From Paenibacillus dendritiformis (GTDB lineage Bacteria > Bacillota > Bacilli > Paenibacillales > Paenibacillaceae): DNA of 64,000 nt. Below are positions 8,003-16,737 of this stretch, piece after piece. Made by a program: the position numbers and the translations under genes. Under the pieces are notes generated by a model, which made no database searches, was not told where the DNA came from, and worked only from the letters and a program-made list of their open reading frames with translations. Positions within the stretch are counted from its first letter, which is position 1. Every line of letters begins with the position of its first letter. Where the stretch lies: positions 3,402,001-3,466,000 of the forward strand of contig NZ_OX216966.1 of the NCBI RefSeq assembly GCF_945605565.1. The letters run 5' to 3'.

Positions 8003-9286
8003 ATGGATGCCAAGCAAGAACCGCTCTATGAATTTCTTGCTGCCGCCATAAGCGGAAATGAGGAACAAGCCCGGGCCATCCTGGCGGCAAATCGACAGCT
8101 TCCCAAGTCAAGCATTTATGCGGCAGCAGCTGCAGGCGAGGCCGACATCATTCAAGACATGCTTATACAGGACGCCTCTCTCGCCACAGAGCCGGGAGGA
8201 CCGGAACAGTGGGAACCGCTGCTGTATTTGTGCTTCTCCTGCTTGCTTGCCGATCCGCAGTGTAATGAACGGTTCGCGCAGTCGGCCAAGGTGCTGCTTG
8301 ATTATGGCGCGAATGCCAACGCATTCATCGTACCGAAGGATGATCCCTGCGAACGCAAGCTGAGTGCCTTGTACGGCGCAGCGGGAGTCGCCGGGAATGC
8401 GGCCGTGGCGCAAGTGCTGCTCGAAGCCGGCGCTGACCCGAATGATGGCGAGTCGCTGTATCATGCGGCTGAAGCGTCCGGACATGAATGCCTGGAGCTG
8501 TTATATCGATACGGAGCGGACGTGAACGCGACGCCTGCTTTATTCCGGAAGCTCGATTTCGAAGATGTGGATGGAGTGCAATGGTTCGTCGATCATGGAG
8601 CGGATCTGAATCTGACGCTGGGGGATAACGGCACGCCGCTTCATTGGGCTGTAGTGCGGGGGCGGTCATGTTCGATTGTTGAGCTGCTGCTCAACCATGG
8701 GGCACCGGTAAATGCCAGGAGGGCCGATGGGAAAACGGCGTACATGCTTGCCGTTCGTTACGGGCAGCAGGAGCTTGCAGACACGTTGGCCAGACATGGG
8801 GCCTGGACTGACGTTGATCCTATCGACCGTCTTTTTGGATCGTATGCCGTTGCCGACAAGCAAGCTGTGCTGGGCATGCTCAACAATGAACCGTCTCTGC
8901 TTGCGTCTCTGTCCGATGATGACAAGATGATGCTCCTGGAATTTGCCGAGTTAGATAAGGCCGAAGCGGTGAAGCTGATGCTGGAGACCGGCTTCGACAG
9001 TTCGATCCGGAGAGAAGAGGGAGCGGCGCTGCATATCGCCGCATGGCATGGACATATCGGCACGGTCCGGGCTCTTATTATGTATGGCGCATCCCTGAAG
9101 CTCACGAACAGCTATGGCGGCACGCCGCTGGAGAGCGCGATTCATGGCTCCATCCATTCCTTGCGCACTGGAGGCCATGCCGCCGTGGTCGAAGCATTGA
9201 TTCAAGCGGGAGCCGCAGTGCCAGGGAAGGCGGAAGGAAGCCGAGATGTGCGGCAAGTGTTATGCAGGTATGGCGCTTCGGCATAA
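8003..9286 (+). CDS. Ankyrin repeat protein
   Basis: 427-residue soluble protein built of ankyrin repeats, a protein-protein interaction scaffold. Recognisable repeat cores include AQVLLEAGADPND, GTPLHWAVVRGRSCSIVELLLNHGAPVNARR, GKTAYMLAVRYGQQELADTLARHGA, AALHIAAWHGHIGTVRALIMYGA and GTPLESAIHG. There is no signal peptide and no fused enzyme domain. Start at ATG 8003 is set by GAGGTG at 7991-7996 with a six-base spacer; an upstream TTG at 7979 lacks a site. The partner is unknown. It directly follows the frameshifted gene, so the two may once have formed a unit. Confidence 0.88.
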   Translation: MDAKQEPLYEFLAAAISGNEEQARAILAANRQLPKSSIYAAAAAGEADIIQDMLIQDASLATEPGGPEQWEPLLYLCFSCLLADPQCNERFAQSAKVLLDYGANANAFIVPKDDPCERKLSALYGAAGVAGNAAVAQVLLEAGADPNDGESLYHAAEASGHECLELLYRYGADVNATPALFRKLDFEDVDGVQWFVDHGADLNLTLGDNGTPLHWAVVRGRSCSIVELLLNHGAPVNARRADGKTAYMLAVRYGQQELADTLARHGAWTDVDPIDRLFGSYAVADKQAVLGMLNNEPSLLASLSDDDKMMLLEFAELDKAEAVKLMLETGFDSSIRREEGAALHIAAWHGHIGTVRALIMYGASLKLTNSYGGTPLESAIHGSIHSLRTGGHAAVVEALIQAGAAVPGKAEGSRDVRQVLCRYGASA

Positions 9287-9310
9287 ACAACCAGTTGAGT
9301 AGTTGAACAC

Positions 9311-9346
9311 AAAAAAAAACGCTTGGACAGATTTCCAAGCGTTTTT
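9311..9346. terminator. Bidirectional terminator
   Basis: AAAAACGCTTGGA / TCCAAGCGTTTTT stem with A tract before and T tract after, between the convergent ankyrin and GNAT genes. Confidence 0.9.
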
Positions 9347-9359
9347 CACTACTATTTTT

Positions 9360-9764
9360 TCAGCATCCAGATTGTCTATTATAGTTCCTCAAAATCATGC
9401 CACTGGTCTTCGTCATTCCGAACTTGTCATAATAAGGAACTAAGTCAGCGTCACAACATAAATCAATCATATAGATGTCATCCAATTCGGTTAGCATCCG
9501 ATTTACTAATTCCTTGCCTATGCCTTTATTTTTGTATGCTGGTAAAACTTCAAGCAATGGAATGTAGGCAGATAGAATTCCATCGCTTATGGCTGTAATA
9601 AATCCAACCACTTGCTTCGCAGTATCATCAAGCGCAAGAATCACTTTACTGCTTTGCCTGAGTAGTCTTAAGTGAGTGTCTGGAGTCGGCGGATTCGGCC
9701 AATCCACAAAAAAGCCCTGTAACATATCAGAAGTAATACCATCAAGCGAGTTCTTGTATATCAT
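9360..9764 (-). CDS. GNAT family N-acetyltransferase, AT-rich
   Basis: 134-residue single-domain GNAT with the acetyl-CoA loop KNKGIGKELVNRML (Q/R-x-x-G-x-G/A form) and the late strand YMIDLCCDADLVPYYDKFGM typical of small-molecule acetyltransferases. Cytoplasmic; substrate unknown. Distinctly AT-rich compared with its neighbours, suggesting transfer. Transcribed alone, with an AGGAGCTGATAT ribosome site before the ATG. Confidence 0.85.
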   Translation of the reverse strand: MIYKNSLDGITSDMLQGFFVDWPNPPTPDTHLRLLRQSSKVILALDDTAKQVVGFITAISDGILSAYIPLLEVLPAYKNKGIGKELVNRMLTELDDIYMIDLCCDADLVPYYDKFGMTKTSGMILRNYNRQSGC

Positions 9765-9931
9765 AAATATATCAGCTCCTAATCCATATTCGCTATTAGA
9801 AGATGATAGCTATCAAAAGTAAAGTAACAAAATAGGACCTCCAAGCATGTAAGGAATTCTAGTAGTTATTCGACGCGCATTTCAAAATCCCTTCCTGGCA
9901 GCCATGCTAATGGATTCAGGAGGCTGAAGGC

Positions 9932-10225
9932 ATGCATTTCCAATATGAAGTGGACTATCAGTTGCTTGAGCGGCATAATTCGGCTATGGAATTTATACTA
10001 TTGACAGTGGAAGTTCGCATTCCTGATGATGAACCGGGATTCCGGCATTTTGTAGCGGGAGTCAAGGCAGAGTACTTGCTAAGAGCCGATGCAGAGGTTA
10101 CATATAGCGGCGGCACCATTTATGTGAAAGAGAATGAAGTTCTGAATGCCGGGCAAGCGAGTGAACTATTCAATACTTCGTTCAAAATAAGCAAATTCCG
10201 CTGGACTATGCTGTTCGGGATATAA
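9932..10225 (+). CDS. Hypothetical protein, 97 residues
   Basis: Small soluble protein starting MHFQYEVDYQLLERHNS, preceded by GGAGGCTGAAGG. Alternating hydrophobic residues suggest beta strands (MEFILLTVEVRIP; AEVTYSGGTIYVKENEVL). No family recognised and no membrane segment. It precedes a methyltransferase and an acetyltransferase on the same strand with a 55-bp gap, so it may lead that group. Confidence 0.55.
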   Translation: MHFQYEVDYQLLERHNSAMEFILLTVEVRIPDDEPGFRHFVAGVKAEYLLRADAEVTYSGGTIYVKENEVLNAGQASELFNTSFKISKFRWTMLFGI

Positions 10226-10280
10226 CCAACATGTTTTGGACCTATGATGAGGCATTTATTAATCTATAAGTGAGGAAGCG

Positions 10281-10904
10281 ATGGAGAAGCAGAAGTTAAT
10301 TCAAATTTTCGACAGGCAGGCCAACCATTACGATAAGAAAAGAGAAGGCTCGAAAGTAAAGCAATGGCGTCAGCAGCTTATAGGCGATGCGAAGGGCGAA
10401 GTGCTTGAGCTGGCCGTAGGGGCAGGTGCGAATTTCCCATTCTATCCTCCCGGCGTCAAGGTTACCGCAGCCGACTTCAGCGCGGCGATGCTGGAGAAGG
10501 CAGAGCGGGCCGCCCGGGAGCATCGCCTTGATGCCCGGTTTATCTGGGCGGATATTGAAGAGATGGACTTTGCCGCGCATTCATTCGATACGGTCGTGTC
10601 TACGCTATCCATGTGCAGCTATGACCAACCGCGCATGGTGCTGGACATGATCGCGCGCTGGTGCAGACCGGACGGATTGATTCTGCTCATGGAGCATGGA
10701 ATCAGCTCTAATCGCGCCTTATCCGCAGTCCAGAGAGCACTGAATCCGCTGCTGTATCGCACCTTTGGTTGTCATCATACTAGAGATATTCAAGGGCTGG
10801 TACGGCAAGCGGGCCTTGACCTCGTGAGAACGGACAGCTATTGGCTTGACATGGTTCAGCTGATCTGGGCGCGGCCCAGAGCGCTGAGGGGAACTGGAGG
10901 ATAA
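10281..10904 (+). CDS. Class I SAM-dependent methyltransferase
   Basis: 207-residue methyltransferase with motif I VLELAVGAGANF, acidic strand-2 end AADFSAAML, and motif DTVVSTLSMCS after IEEMDFAAHSFD, the UbiE/PmtA-like Methyltransf_11 pattern. Cytoplasmic; the acceptor is unknown and similar proteins act on phospholipid head groups or small molecules. It is followed after one base by a GNAT gene, so the two are translationally linked. Confidence 0.85.
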   Translation: MEKQKLIQIFDRQANHYDKKREGSKVKQWRQQLIGDAKGEVLELAVGAGANFPFYPPGVKVTAADFSAAMLEKAERAAREHRLDARFIWADIEEMDFAAHSFDTVVSTLSMCSYDQPRMVLDMIARWCRPDGLILLMEHGISSNRALSAVQRALNPLLYRTFGCHHTRDIQGLVRQAGLDLVRTDSYWLDMVQLIWARPRALRGTGG

Positions 10905-10905
10905 T

Positions 10906-11310
10906 ATGATGACTATTCGATATACGAAGGAAGCTCCGAGCGACCTTGAGTTATTTCAACTGTATGAAGATTTGGGTTGGAACGATTTCTTGAAGCTGCC
11001 CAAGGAGAGCTTGTATCAAGCTATTCTTCAAAGCGGGTTTGCAATGCATGCGTATGATGGGGAGCGATTGGTTGGCACGGGGAGAGTCGTCACAGATGGA
11101 TTCATTCATGCCTATCTGTGCGGAGTCGGGGTTCATCCTGATTATCAACAGCGGGGGATAGGCAGCGAAATCATTCGCCGCTTGGGCAGCATTTGCAGTG
11201 AAGCCGGTCTGCATGTCCAGCTATTCTGTTCATCAGAGAAGACTTCGTACTATGAGAGATTCGGCTTTGAAACATTTGCGATCGGCATGATGATGCGGCA
11301 GCGGCGCTGA
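10906..11310 (+). CDS. GNAT family N-acetyltransferase
   Basis: 134-residue GNAT enzyme with GVGVHPDYQQRGIGSEIIRRL (CoA loop QQRGIG) and the C-terminal VQLFCSSEKTSYYERFGFE. ATG at 10906 is followed at once by a second ATG at 10909; the gene starts one base after the methyltransferase stop and shares its transcript. Substrate unknown. A strong terminator follows. Confidence 0.85.
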   Translation: MMTIRYTKEAPSDLELFQLYEDLGWNDFLKLPKESLYQAILQSGFAMHAYDGERLVGTGRVVTDGFIHAYLCGVGVHPDYQQRGIGSEIIRRLGSICSEAGLHVQLFCSSEKTSYYERFGFETFAIGMMMRQRR

Positions 11311-11343
11311 TCCGGTGCTTGACATGATACAACGAGGATGGAG

Positions 11344-11376
11344 GGGCTGCCGGTATACGGCAGCCCAAACTTTTTT
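11344..11376. terminator. Terminator between convergent genes
   Basis: GGGCTGCCG / CGGCAGCCC stem, loop GTATA, then TTTTTT. Confidence 0.9.
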
Positions 11377-11388
11377 CAGCAAATAAGG

Positions 11389-12831
11389 TTATTCGTCGTT
11401 CACTGTAAAATTCACTTCCGGGTATTGGGCAGCCAATTCGGCAAGGGCGGACCCGGATTGCTTCACATATTGATCGAAAAAGGCAAGGCTGAACCCGTTC
11501 ACGATGCGGTGAACTTGCCGCGGATCTTCGCCCCGGCTTCGCAGCAGCGGGGAGAACAAGTGGAAGTCGGTATAGCTCATATGGTCCGTATCCGGAATAA
11601 TCAAGGACATGCCTCCCCCTGCAAGCGCGCGCTCTCTCCTGCGCACGGTCTCGTTCCAGGAAGCTTCATACTCTTCCCGCGTTTTCCCTGACTGCGCGAT
11701 CGCTTTGTCCAGCAGCAGGTCATACTGGGCCTTATCCACGCTCTTGTCCGCATTCATGATCAATAGCGGCTTCCCAATCCCGCTTGCGGAAGCAGTCTGT
11801 CCATATAAGGTGCCGTCCATATTAATGGCCGCCTTCACACGCGAATCCTGCATCAGCATCTGCACCGCGGCGGCACCGCCATAGGAATGACCGAACATTC
11901 CGATTCTCGCGGTATCGATCCGGCCGGTAAAGCGGCCGTCCGTATCGCTTCGGTTGAGCTGTTCCACTTGATCAAGCACGAAGGAGACGTCATCCGTCCA
12001 GAGCTTGATATGGTTGTCCAAATCGGCGAATCCAGATAGATTAGCGAACCGAATCAAGGCCGCGCGCCCGTCCGGAAAGACGGTGGCCGCGGCGTCGAAG
12101 GTGTGATCGATGCCGATCACGATATAGCCGTGACTTGCCAATTCCTCCACTTGGAATGTGTTCTGATTACGGAACCCGGTCAGTCCGTGTGAAAAAATGA
12201 GCACGGGGTAACGCTCTTCCGCCCCCGACAGCTTCGCATCCGGCTGAGCATGCGTTTGAACCTGCCCCAGATGACTGAGCGCAAAAGCCGGGATCGATAA
12301 TGCTTTTTCCAACCCTGCGGTAATCTCGGGCACATCTCGGAGATAAGGAACCGGCGCAAGCCGGGCGTCCAGCTCTGCCGGATACCATATCTGAACCATC
12401 AGCTCGCGGCGGTCATCCTGCTCCAATGTGTACGTTTCCTCCCGTTCCGCATCCGTCCAATGGTATAGCGTCGTGCCGACCGCATATGGCCCTGTCGGCG
12501 CCTCGAATGCAAATATAGGCATAAGCGCAGGCAGCGTCACGGATGCCGTCATATAGACCGTCAGGAGCGCCGCGCGCCGCGTCAGACCCGGCCGGGTTCG
12601 CTCTCTTCGGGCCCGCTTGGTCATTAGCAAAGCCGCCGTCAGGACGACAGGCGACGCATACGCCGGGATCATCTGCCAGCGCGCTCCCTCGGCGACAAGC
12701 TGGATCGCGACCGCTCCGAAGGCGGCGGCCAAGGCCAGCGCGGCGTACCGTCTTATGGTCTGCGGGGCGAACAGAAGCCAGCCCAGTAGTCCAAAATTGA
12801 TCGCGATTAATCCAATTTCCCACAATCTCAT
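11389..12831 (-). CDS. Polytopic alpha/beta hydrolase (PAF acetylhydrolase-like)
   Basis: 480-residue protein with an N-terminal membrane region (about residues 3-22, 30-47, 59-71 and 88-110) and a C-terminal alpha/beta hydrolase domain with VLIFSHGLTG (oxyanion loop), GMFGHSYGGAAA (nucleophile Ser316) and IPDTDHMSYTD (catalytic His). The domain resembles the platelet-activating-factor acetylhydrolase/dienelactone-hydrolase group. Start at ATG 12831 is set by GGAGGA seven bases upstream; a longer frame to 12939 lacks a site. It is divergent from a two-component system across a 131-bp gap holding a direct-repeat operator, so it may belong to that regulon. Confidence 0.82.
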   Translation of the reverse strand: MRLWEIGLIAINFGLLGWLLFAPQTIRRYAALALAAAFGAVAIQLVAEGARWQMIPAYASPVVLTAALLMTKRARRERTRPGLTRRAALLTVYMTASVTLPALMPIFAFEAPTGPYAVGTTLYHWTDAEREETYTLEQDDRRELMVQIWYPAELDARLAPVPYLRDVPEITAGLEKALSIPAFALSHLGQVQTHAQPDAKLSGAEERYPVLIFSHGLTGFRNQNTFQVEELASHGYIVIGIDHTFDAAATVFPDGRAALIRFANLSGFADLDNHIKLWTDDVSFVLDQVEQLNRSDTDGRFTGRIDTARIGMFGHSYGGAAAVQMLMQDSRVKAAINMDGTLYGQTASASGIGKPLLIMNADKSVDKAQYDLLLDKAIAQSGKTREEYEASWNETVRRRERALAGGGMSLIIPDTDHMSYTDFHLFSPLLRSRGEDPRQVHRIVNGFSLAFFDQYVKQSGSALAELAAQYPEVNFTVNDE

Positions 12832-12878
12832 TGTCTGTTTCCTCCGGTTCTCATGGTGTATATTTGATTGTAGCCTGC

Positions 12879-12914
12879 CAACCTGTAGGCAACCTGTCCT
12901 CAATCTTATATAAT
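12879..12914 (+). promoter_or_regulatory. Direct-repeat operator and promoter of the two-component operon
   Basis: CAACCTGT occurs at 12879-12886 and again at 12890-12897, exactly 11 bp apart, the spacing used by tandem OmpR/PhoB-type dimers. TATAAT follows at 12909-12914. The second copy covers the -35 position. Autoregulation by the downstream response regulator is inference. Confidence 0.5.
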
Positions 12915-12962
12915 CCTTACAGAGCAACGTTCGGTGCAATTATTGGGTACGGAGGAACGATT

Positions 12963-13673
12963 ATGAGCAAAACGATTTTGATCGCGGATGACGAGCCGGA
13001 AATTGTCGAGCTGCTGCGGGTATTTTTGGAGAGGGATCGGTTCCGGGTCATTGAAGCCGCAGACGGCCGGGAAGCCTGGGATCTCATGCGGGCGCATCCC
13101 GTGGATCTGGCGATTCTCGACATTATGATGCCTCATATCGACGGCTTCGAGCTGATCGGGAAAATACGGGCGGAGTACAACATTCCGGTTATCGTTCTCT
13201 CTGCCAAAAACCGGGAAATCGATAAAGTGAAAGGGCTGTCCCTCGGGGCCGATGACTTTATCTCAAAGCCGTTCAGCCCGATCGAGGCGATGGCGCGGAT
13301 TCATGCGCACATCCGCCGATCTTACGAATTGAATGACGCGTTTGCGCACCGCGGCACAGCGCAAACCGTGCTCGGTCCGCTGGCGCTGGATCATAACGAG
13401 TGCGTCCTGTACAAGCGCGGCGCCGAGATTCCGCTCGGCCCGCTTGAATATAAATTGTTGAAGCTGTTCATGGAATCGCCGGGGCGCATTTTTACGAAAA
13501 AGCAATTGTTCGAATCGGTATGGGGAGAAGCCTATATGGAGGACGACAATGCCGTCATGGTGCAGATTAGCAGACTGCGGGACAAAATTGAGGATCAGCC
13601 GCGAAGCCCCGAATATATCATCACAATCAAAGGCTTGGGCTATAAATTTAATAAAAAGGAATTCATCCAGTGA
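12963..13673 (+). CDS. OmpR/PhoB family response regulator
   Basis: 236-residue regulator: receiver domain with acidic pocket ADDE (9-11), phosphoacceptor Asp53 in LAILDIMMP, switch Lys in ISKPFSP, then a winged-helix DNA-binding domain ending GLGYKFNKKE. Start at ATG 12963 follows GGAGG; the frame is open further upstream without a ribosome site. The stop overlaps the start of the partner kinase by four bases. Divergent from a membrane hydrolase. Confidence 0.93.
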   Translation: MSKTILIADDEPEIVELLRVFLERDRFRVIEAADGREAWDLMRAHPVDLAILDIMMPHIDGFELIGKIRAEYNIPVIVLSAKNREIDKVKGLSLGADDFISKPFSPIEAMARIHAHIRRSYELNDAFAHRGTAQTVLGPLALDHNECVLYKRGAEIPLGPLEYKLLKLFMESPGRIFTKKQLFESVWGEAYMEDDNAVMVQISRLRDKIEDQPRSPEYIITIKGLGYKFNKKEFIQ

Positions 13674-15073
13674 GAAAGAACAAAATTTATAACGCGCTCA
13701 TCCGCAATTATACGATTTTTTCGCTAATATTGGGCATTATCTTCTCTTGTGTCTATCTGTACTTGTACTTGCAGAGCAATGACATCAAGAGCGATACGGT
13801 TCAGAAGGTTCAAGCGGGCGTATTGGCACGGCCTGATTACACGGCTATTGAGTCCGATGAAGTGGAATCCTTCGGCGGTTGGATCGAGGTGCTGGACGAA
13901 AATCTGAAGGTCGTATATACGAAGGGGACGGTTCATAGGGAAGTGCGTCAATATACAGAAAAGCAATTGATTGAACTGATGTATGACGATGCGTCTTCCT
14001 CCGAGCCGGTATACCGTTCGCTTGCTCCCTTTACGACTGGGGAAGGCAAGCCCTATCATCTGCTGGTCCATATACCGGAGAAGTATTTGACGCAGAAAAT
14101 CGCCTTCGTACACGAAACGCCGAAGCAAAGGGAGCAATTTATCCGGCTGATAGCGCAGGGGCTGTGCATTTTCCTGGCTATCTTCGTGCTCAATGTCTGG
14201 CTGTACAGCCGCTGGACCGCCCGCAAAATTACCAATCCGCTCATCGCCATCGCGGATGGAATCCGGCATGTGACGGAAAGCCGCTATGAGAAGCGTCTCG
14301 AATTGAAAGCGTACGATGAATTGATGCAGATTCAGGGAGATTTCAATCGAATGGCGGAGCGGCTGGAACGGACGGAGCGGGAAAAACGCCAACTGGAGGA
14401 GAGCCGGCAGCGGATGCTGCTCGATATCTCCCACGATCTGAAGACTCCGATCACGACGATCCAAGGCTACGCCGAAGCTCTTCGCTTCGGAATTGTCGAG
14501 GATAAGGACAGCCAGAGGAAGTATCTTCAATGGATTCATGATAAATCTATCCTGCTTGCGGAATTGGTCCAGACCTTCTTCGAGCTTGCCAAGCTGGAAA
14601 GTCCCGATTATCCGATGAACGAACAGCGAGGGGACCTGGCGGAATGTGTCCGCACGCTGGCCGCGCAATTATACGATTCATTCGAGCAGAAGCAGTTCGG
14701 ACTCGAATTGGATATTCCCGGGCGCAAGGTGGAGTGCATGTATGATGCGACGCTGCTGTATCGCGCACTCTCCAATATCCTGATGAACGCGCTGCGTCAC
14801 AACCCGCCCGGCACAATGGTGCGAATTCGATTGCGGGATAAGCTGAACCAGGTTGTCATTCAGATCGAGGATAACGGCGTCGGCATCCCGGAGTCGCTCC
14901 AGGACACTATATTCGAACCATTTACGCGCGGGGATCAGGCGCGCAGAAGCGACGGCGGGGCCGGTCTGGGCCTGTCCATTGCCAAGCAAATCATCGACAA
15001 GCATGGAGGTACGATTCTCCTTGACGAATTTGAGGGATGGACTCGATTTTGGATTACGATGCCTAAGATGTAA
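13670..15073 (+). CDS. Membrane sensor histidine kinase
   Basis: 467 residues: transmembrane helix about 13-34, extracytoplasmic sensor of about 120 residues, second helix about 157-179, HAMP linker, HisKA with phosphoacceptor His255 (LDISHDLKTP), and HATPase_c with N box NALRHN, DNGVGIP and GGAGLGLSIAKQI. Starts at GTG 13670 inside the regulator's stop (GTGA overlap), so the two are co-translated. The signal is not evident; the external domain has no recognised fold. The partner is the preceding OmpR-type regulator. Confidence 0.93.
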   Translation: MRKNKIYNALIRNYTIFSLILGIIFSCVYLYLYLQSNDIKSDTVQKVQAGVLARPDYTAIESDEVESFGGWIEVLDENLKVVYTKGTVHREVRQYTEKQLIELMYDDASSSEPVYRSLAPFTTGEGKPYHLLVHIPEKYLTQKIAFVHETPKQREQFIRLIAQGLCIFLAIFVLNVWLYSRWTARKITNPLIAIADGIRHVTESRYEKRLELKAYDELMQIQGDFNRMAERLERTEREKRQLEESRQRMLLDISHDLKTPITTIQGYAEALRFGIVEDKDSQRKYLQWIHDKSILLAELVQTFFELAKLESPDYPMNEQRGDLAECVRTLAAQLYDSFEQKQFGLELDIPGRKVECMYDATLLYRALSNILMNALRHNPPGTMVRIRLRDKLNQVVIQIEDNGVGIPESLQDTIFEPFTRGDQARRSDGGAGLGLSIAKQIIDKHGGTILLDEFEGWTRFWITMPKM

Positions 15074-15135
15074 GAGGCTGAAGGCGATGTATTTTCAATG
15101 GCTGAGGAGAAGCCGCAAGCGGAAGGAGGAGGCCT

Positions 15136-15432
15136 ATGCCCCAACATGCTCCATCCGGGCTGGCCTATCGCATTTACCCCGAGCCCGATGGAACGATCTA
15201 TTACGAATCCGATCTAATACATGCAGATATCGTAGAAACACTATTTGATTACTGCCAGATCGGGGAAGCCATCATCATGGAGGAAGGATGGCAGTTCTTG
15301 ATTCGGCAGCACGGCATTCCATCTTTGTTCGATATGAATACGAAGAGCGGTTGGTTTGACTGCGAAAATGTAGAAGAATTCGTTGCCTGGATCGAAGCGT
15401 ATAGAGAAGACATTAGCAAAGCTGGAGGGTAA
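15136..15432 (+). CDS. Hypothetical protein, 98 residues
   Basis: Small acidic soluble protein with an excellent ribosome site (AAGGAGGAGG, six bases before ATG). Notable stretches: DGTIYYESDLIHADIVETLFDYC and GWFDCENVEEFVAWIEAY. No known domain. Possibly cotranscribed with the kinase 63 bp upstream. Its stop lies directly before a truncated hydrolase. Confidence 0.55.
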   Translation: MPQHAPSGLAYRIYPEPDGTIYYESDLIHADIVETLFDYCQIGEAIIMEEGWQFLIRQHGIPSLFDMNTKSGWFDCENVEEFVAWIEAYREDISKAGG

Positions 15433-15453
15433 AGTACGCCCGATAATTCTGCG

Positions 15454-15951
15454 ATGATGTGGATATACCATATTGAACAGCTATCCGGGAGATTCTATGT
15501 GATCGCGATAGACGCGATTGGCGGCTCCGGCAAGAGCGAGCCGAATGAACGGTATGCCAATGAATTCGATCAGACGGCTTGGCTTGATGAATTGTTGGAT
15601 GCTATGAAGATTGAAGCTGCGTGCGTGGCCGGGGTATCCTACGGGGCTTATCTCGCCTATCATTATGCGATATGGAGACCGGCCAGAGTAACGAAGATCG
15701 TGTGTATGGCGGGGAGAGTGGCGAGCAGTCAGTTCGAAGTAATGAGCAAGATGATGCACTGGTATTATCTGCTCAAGCATTTCAATAACAGATCGATGAT
15801 GAAGCATGCTATCACGATCTTTACCGATGAGCAGCTGGAATCGATTCGCGAGAAAGCGTTATTTCTTATCGGAGAACGAGATATTTTGAGCAATAATCAC
15901 GAGCAGCCGGAAGAAGTGAATTGGGAGATTATCAGCTACTTGCTGGCATAG
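15454..15951 (+). pseudogene. Truncated alpha/beta hydrolase
   Basis: Reads MMWIYHIEQLSGRFYVIAID, then the nucleophile elbow GVSYGAY and the acid strand ALFLIGERDIL, like BioH-type esterases. The N-terminal HG oxyanion segment is missing: the frame opens straight after the previous gene's stop. The catalytic His loop is also missing, because GERDILSNNHEQPEEVN jumps to the final helix. Both losses remove essential parts, so it is a decayed gene. Confidence 0.7.
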
Positions 15952-16067
15952 CGCTATTCATGAGGGATAAGCTGATCAATATAAGAAAAAGCCGTCTTTT
16001 ATTATCATCAAGGCGAAGAAAAGCAGGGAAAGCGCGCCAGCGACTTGACGAAAAAGAAAGGAGACTG

Positions 16068-16535
16068 ATGGTGAAGCAGAGCGATAACAGCCGCTTTCGA
16101 ATCATTGAGATCAACGAAGCGATTCAGGAGAGGGCCATAGAGATTATTTTAGAAGGATTGGAGGAACGATTTGGCTTCCTGGATCGAACATTGAATCCCG
16201 ACTTGCGGGATATTCAACATAATTACATAGACAAAGGATATATGTTCCTCGTCGCCATGCTCGATGCGGAACCAATTGGCACCGGCGCATTAGTAGAAGA
16301 GACAGAAGGCACGGGAAGAATCGTCCGCATGTCCGTCTCGAAGCCTTATCGAAGAAATGGATATGCCCATATGATCCTATCTGAACTGGAACGAAAGGCA
16401 GTGGAGCAAGGAATGAGACGCCTCGTTCTGGAGACGAATAAAGAATGGCATAGCGCGATCCAATTCTATACAGCTAATGGTTATGAGCAATATGCGATAG
16501 ATGATAGACGAGCGCATATGGAAAAATGGATATGA
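16068..16535 (+). CDS. GNAT family N-acetyltransferase
   Basis: 155-residue GNAT with GRIVRMSVSKPYRRNGYAHMIL (CoA loop RRNGYA) and RLVLETNKEWHSAIQFYTANGYE. ATG 16068 is set by AAAGGAG eight bases upstream; the frame is open to 15921 without a ribosome site. Cytoplasmic; substrate unknown. Confidence 0.85.
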   Translation: MVKQSDNSRFRIIEINEAIQERAIEIILEGLEERFGFLDRTLNPDLRDIQHNYIDKGYMFLVAMLDAEPIGTGALVEETEGTGRIVRMSVSKPYRRNGYAHMILSELERKAVEQGMRRLVLETNKEWHSAIQFYTANGYEQYAIDDRRAHMEKWI

Positions 16536-16641
16536 ACAAGCAGACCCGGCGCTGCAGGCGGAGGCCGCAAAAAGTGGAATTCCCTATCCAGATCGTTTTG
16601 CTGCAGGACATGGGAGAATACCTGCTAACCTGGATACATAA
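16531..16641 (+). pseudogene. Possible C-terminal coding relic
   Basis: Frame +1 to the end of the GNAT gene reads YEQADPALQAEAAKSGIPYP and on to LDT-stop at 16639. Composition is protein-like, with no start or ribosome site, suggesting the tail of a deleted gene. The remaining 96 bases to the next gene show nothing else. Confidence 0.3.
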
Positions 16642-16737
16642 AAAAGGTGCCTGCGCTTGGGAACGATGGGTGCGGAATCGCCCGGCAGATGGAGGAGCGG
16701 ATACCGGTTGGAAGGGTATCCAGCTCCCTTGCTGCTG

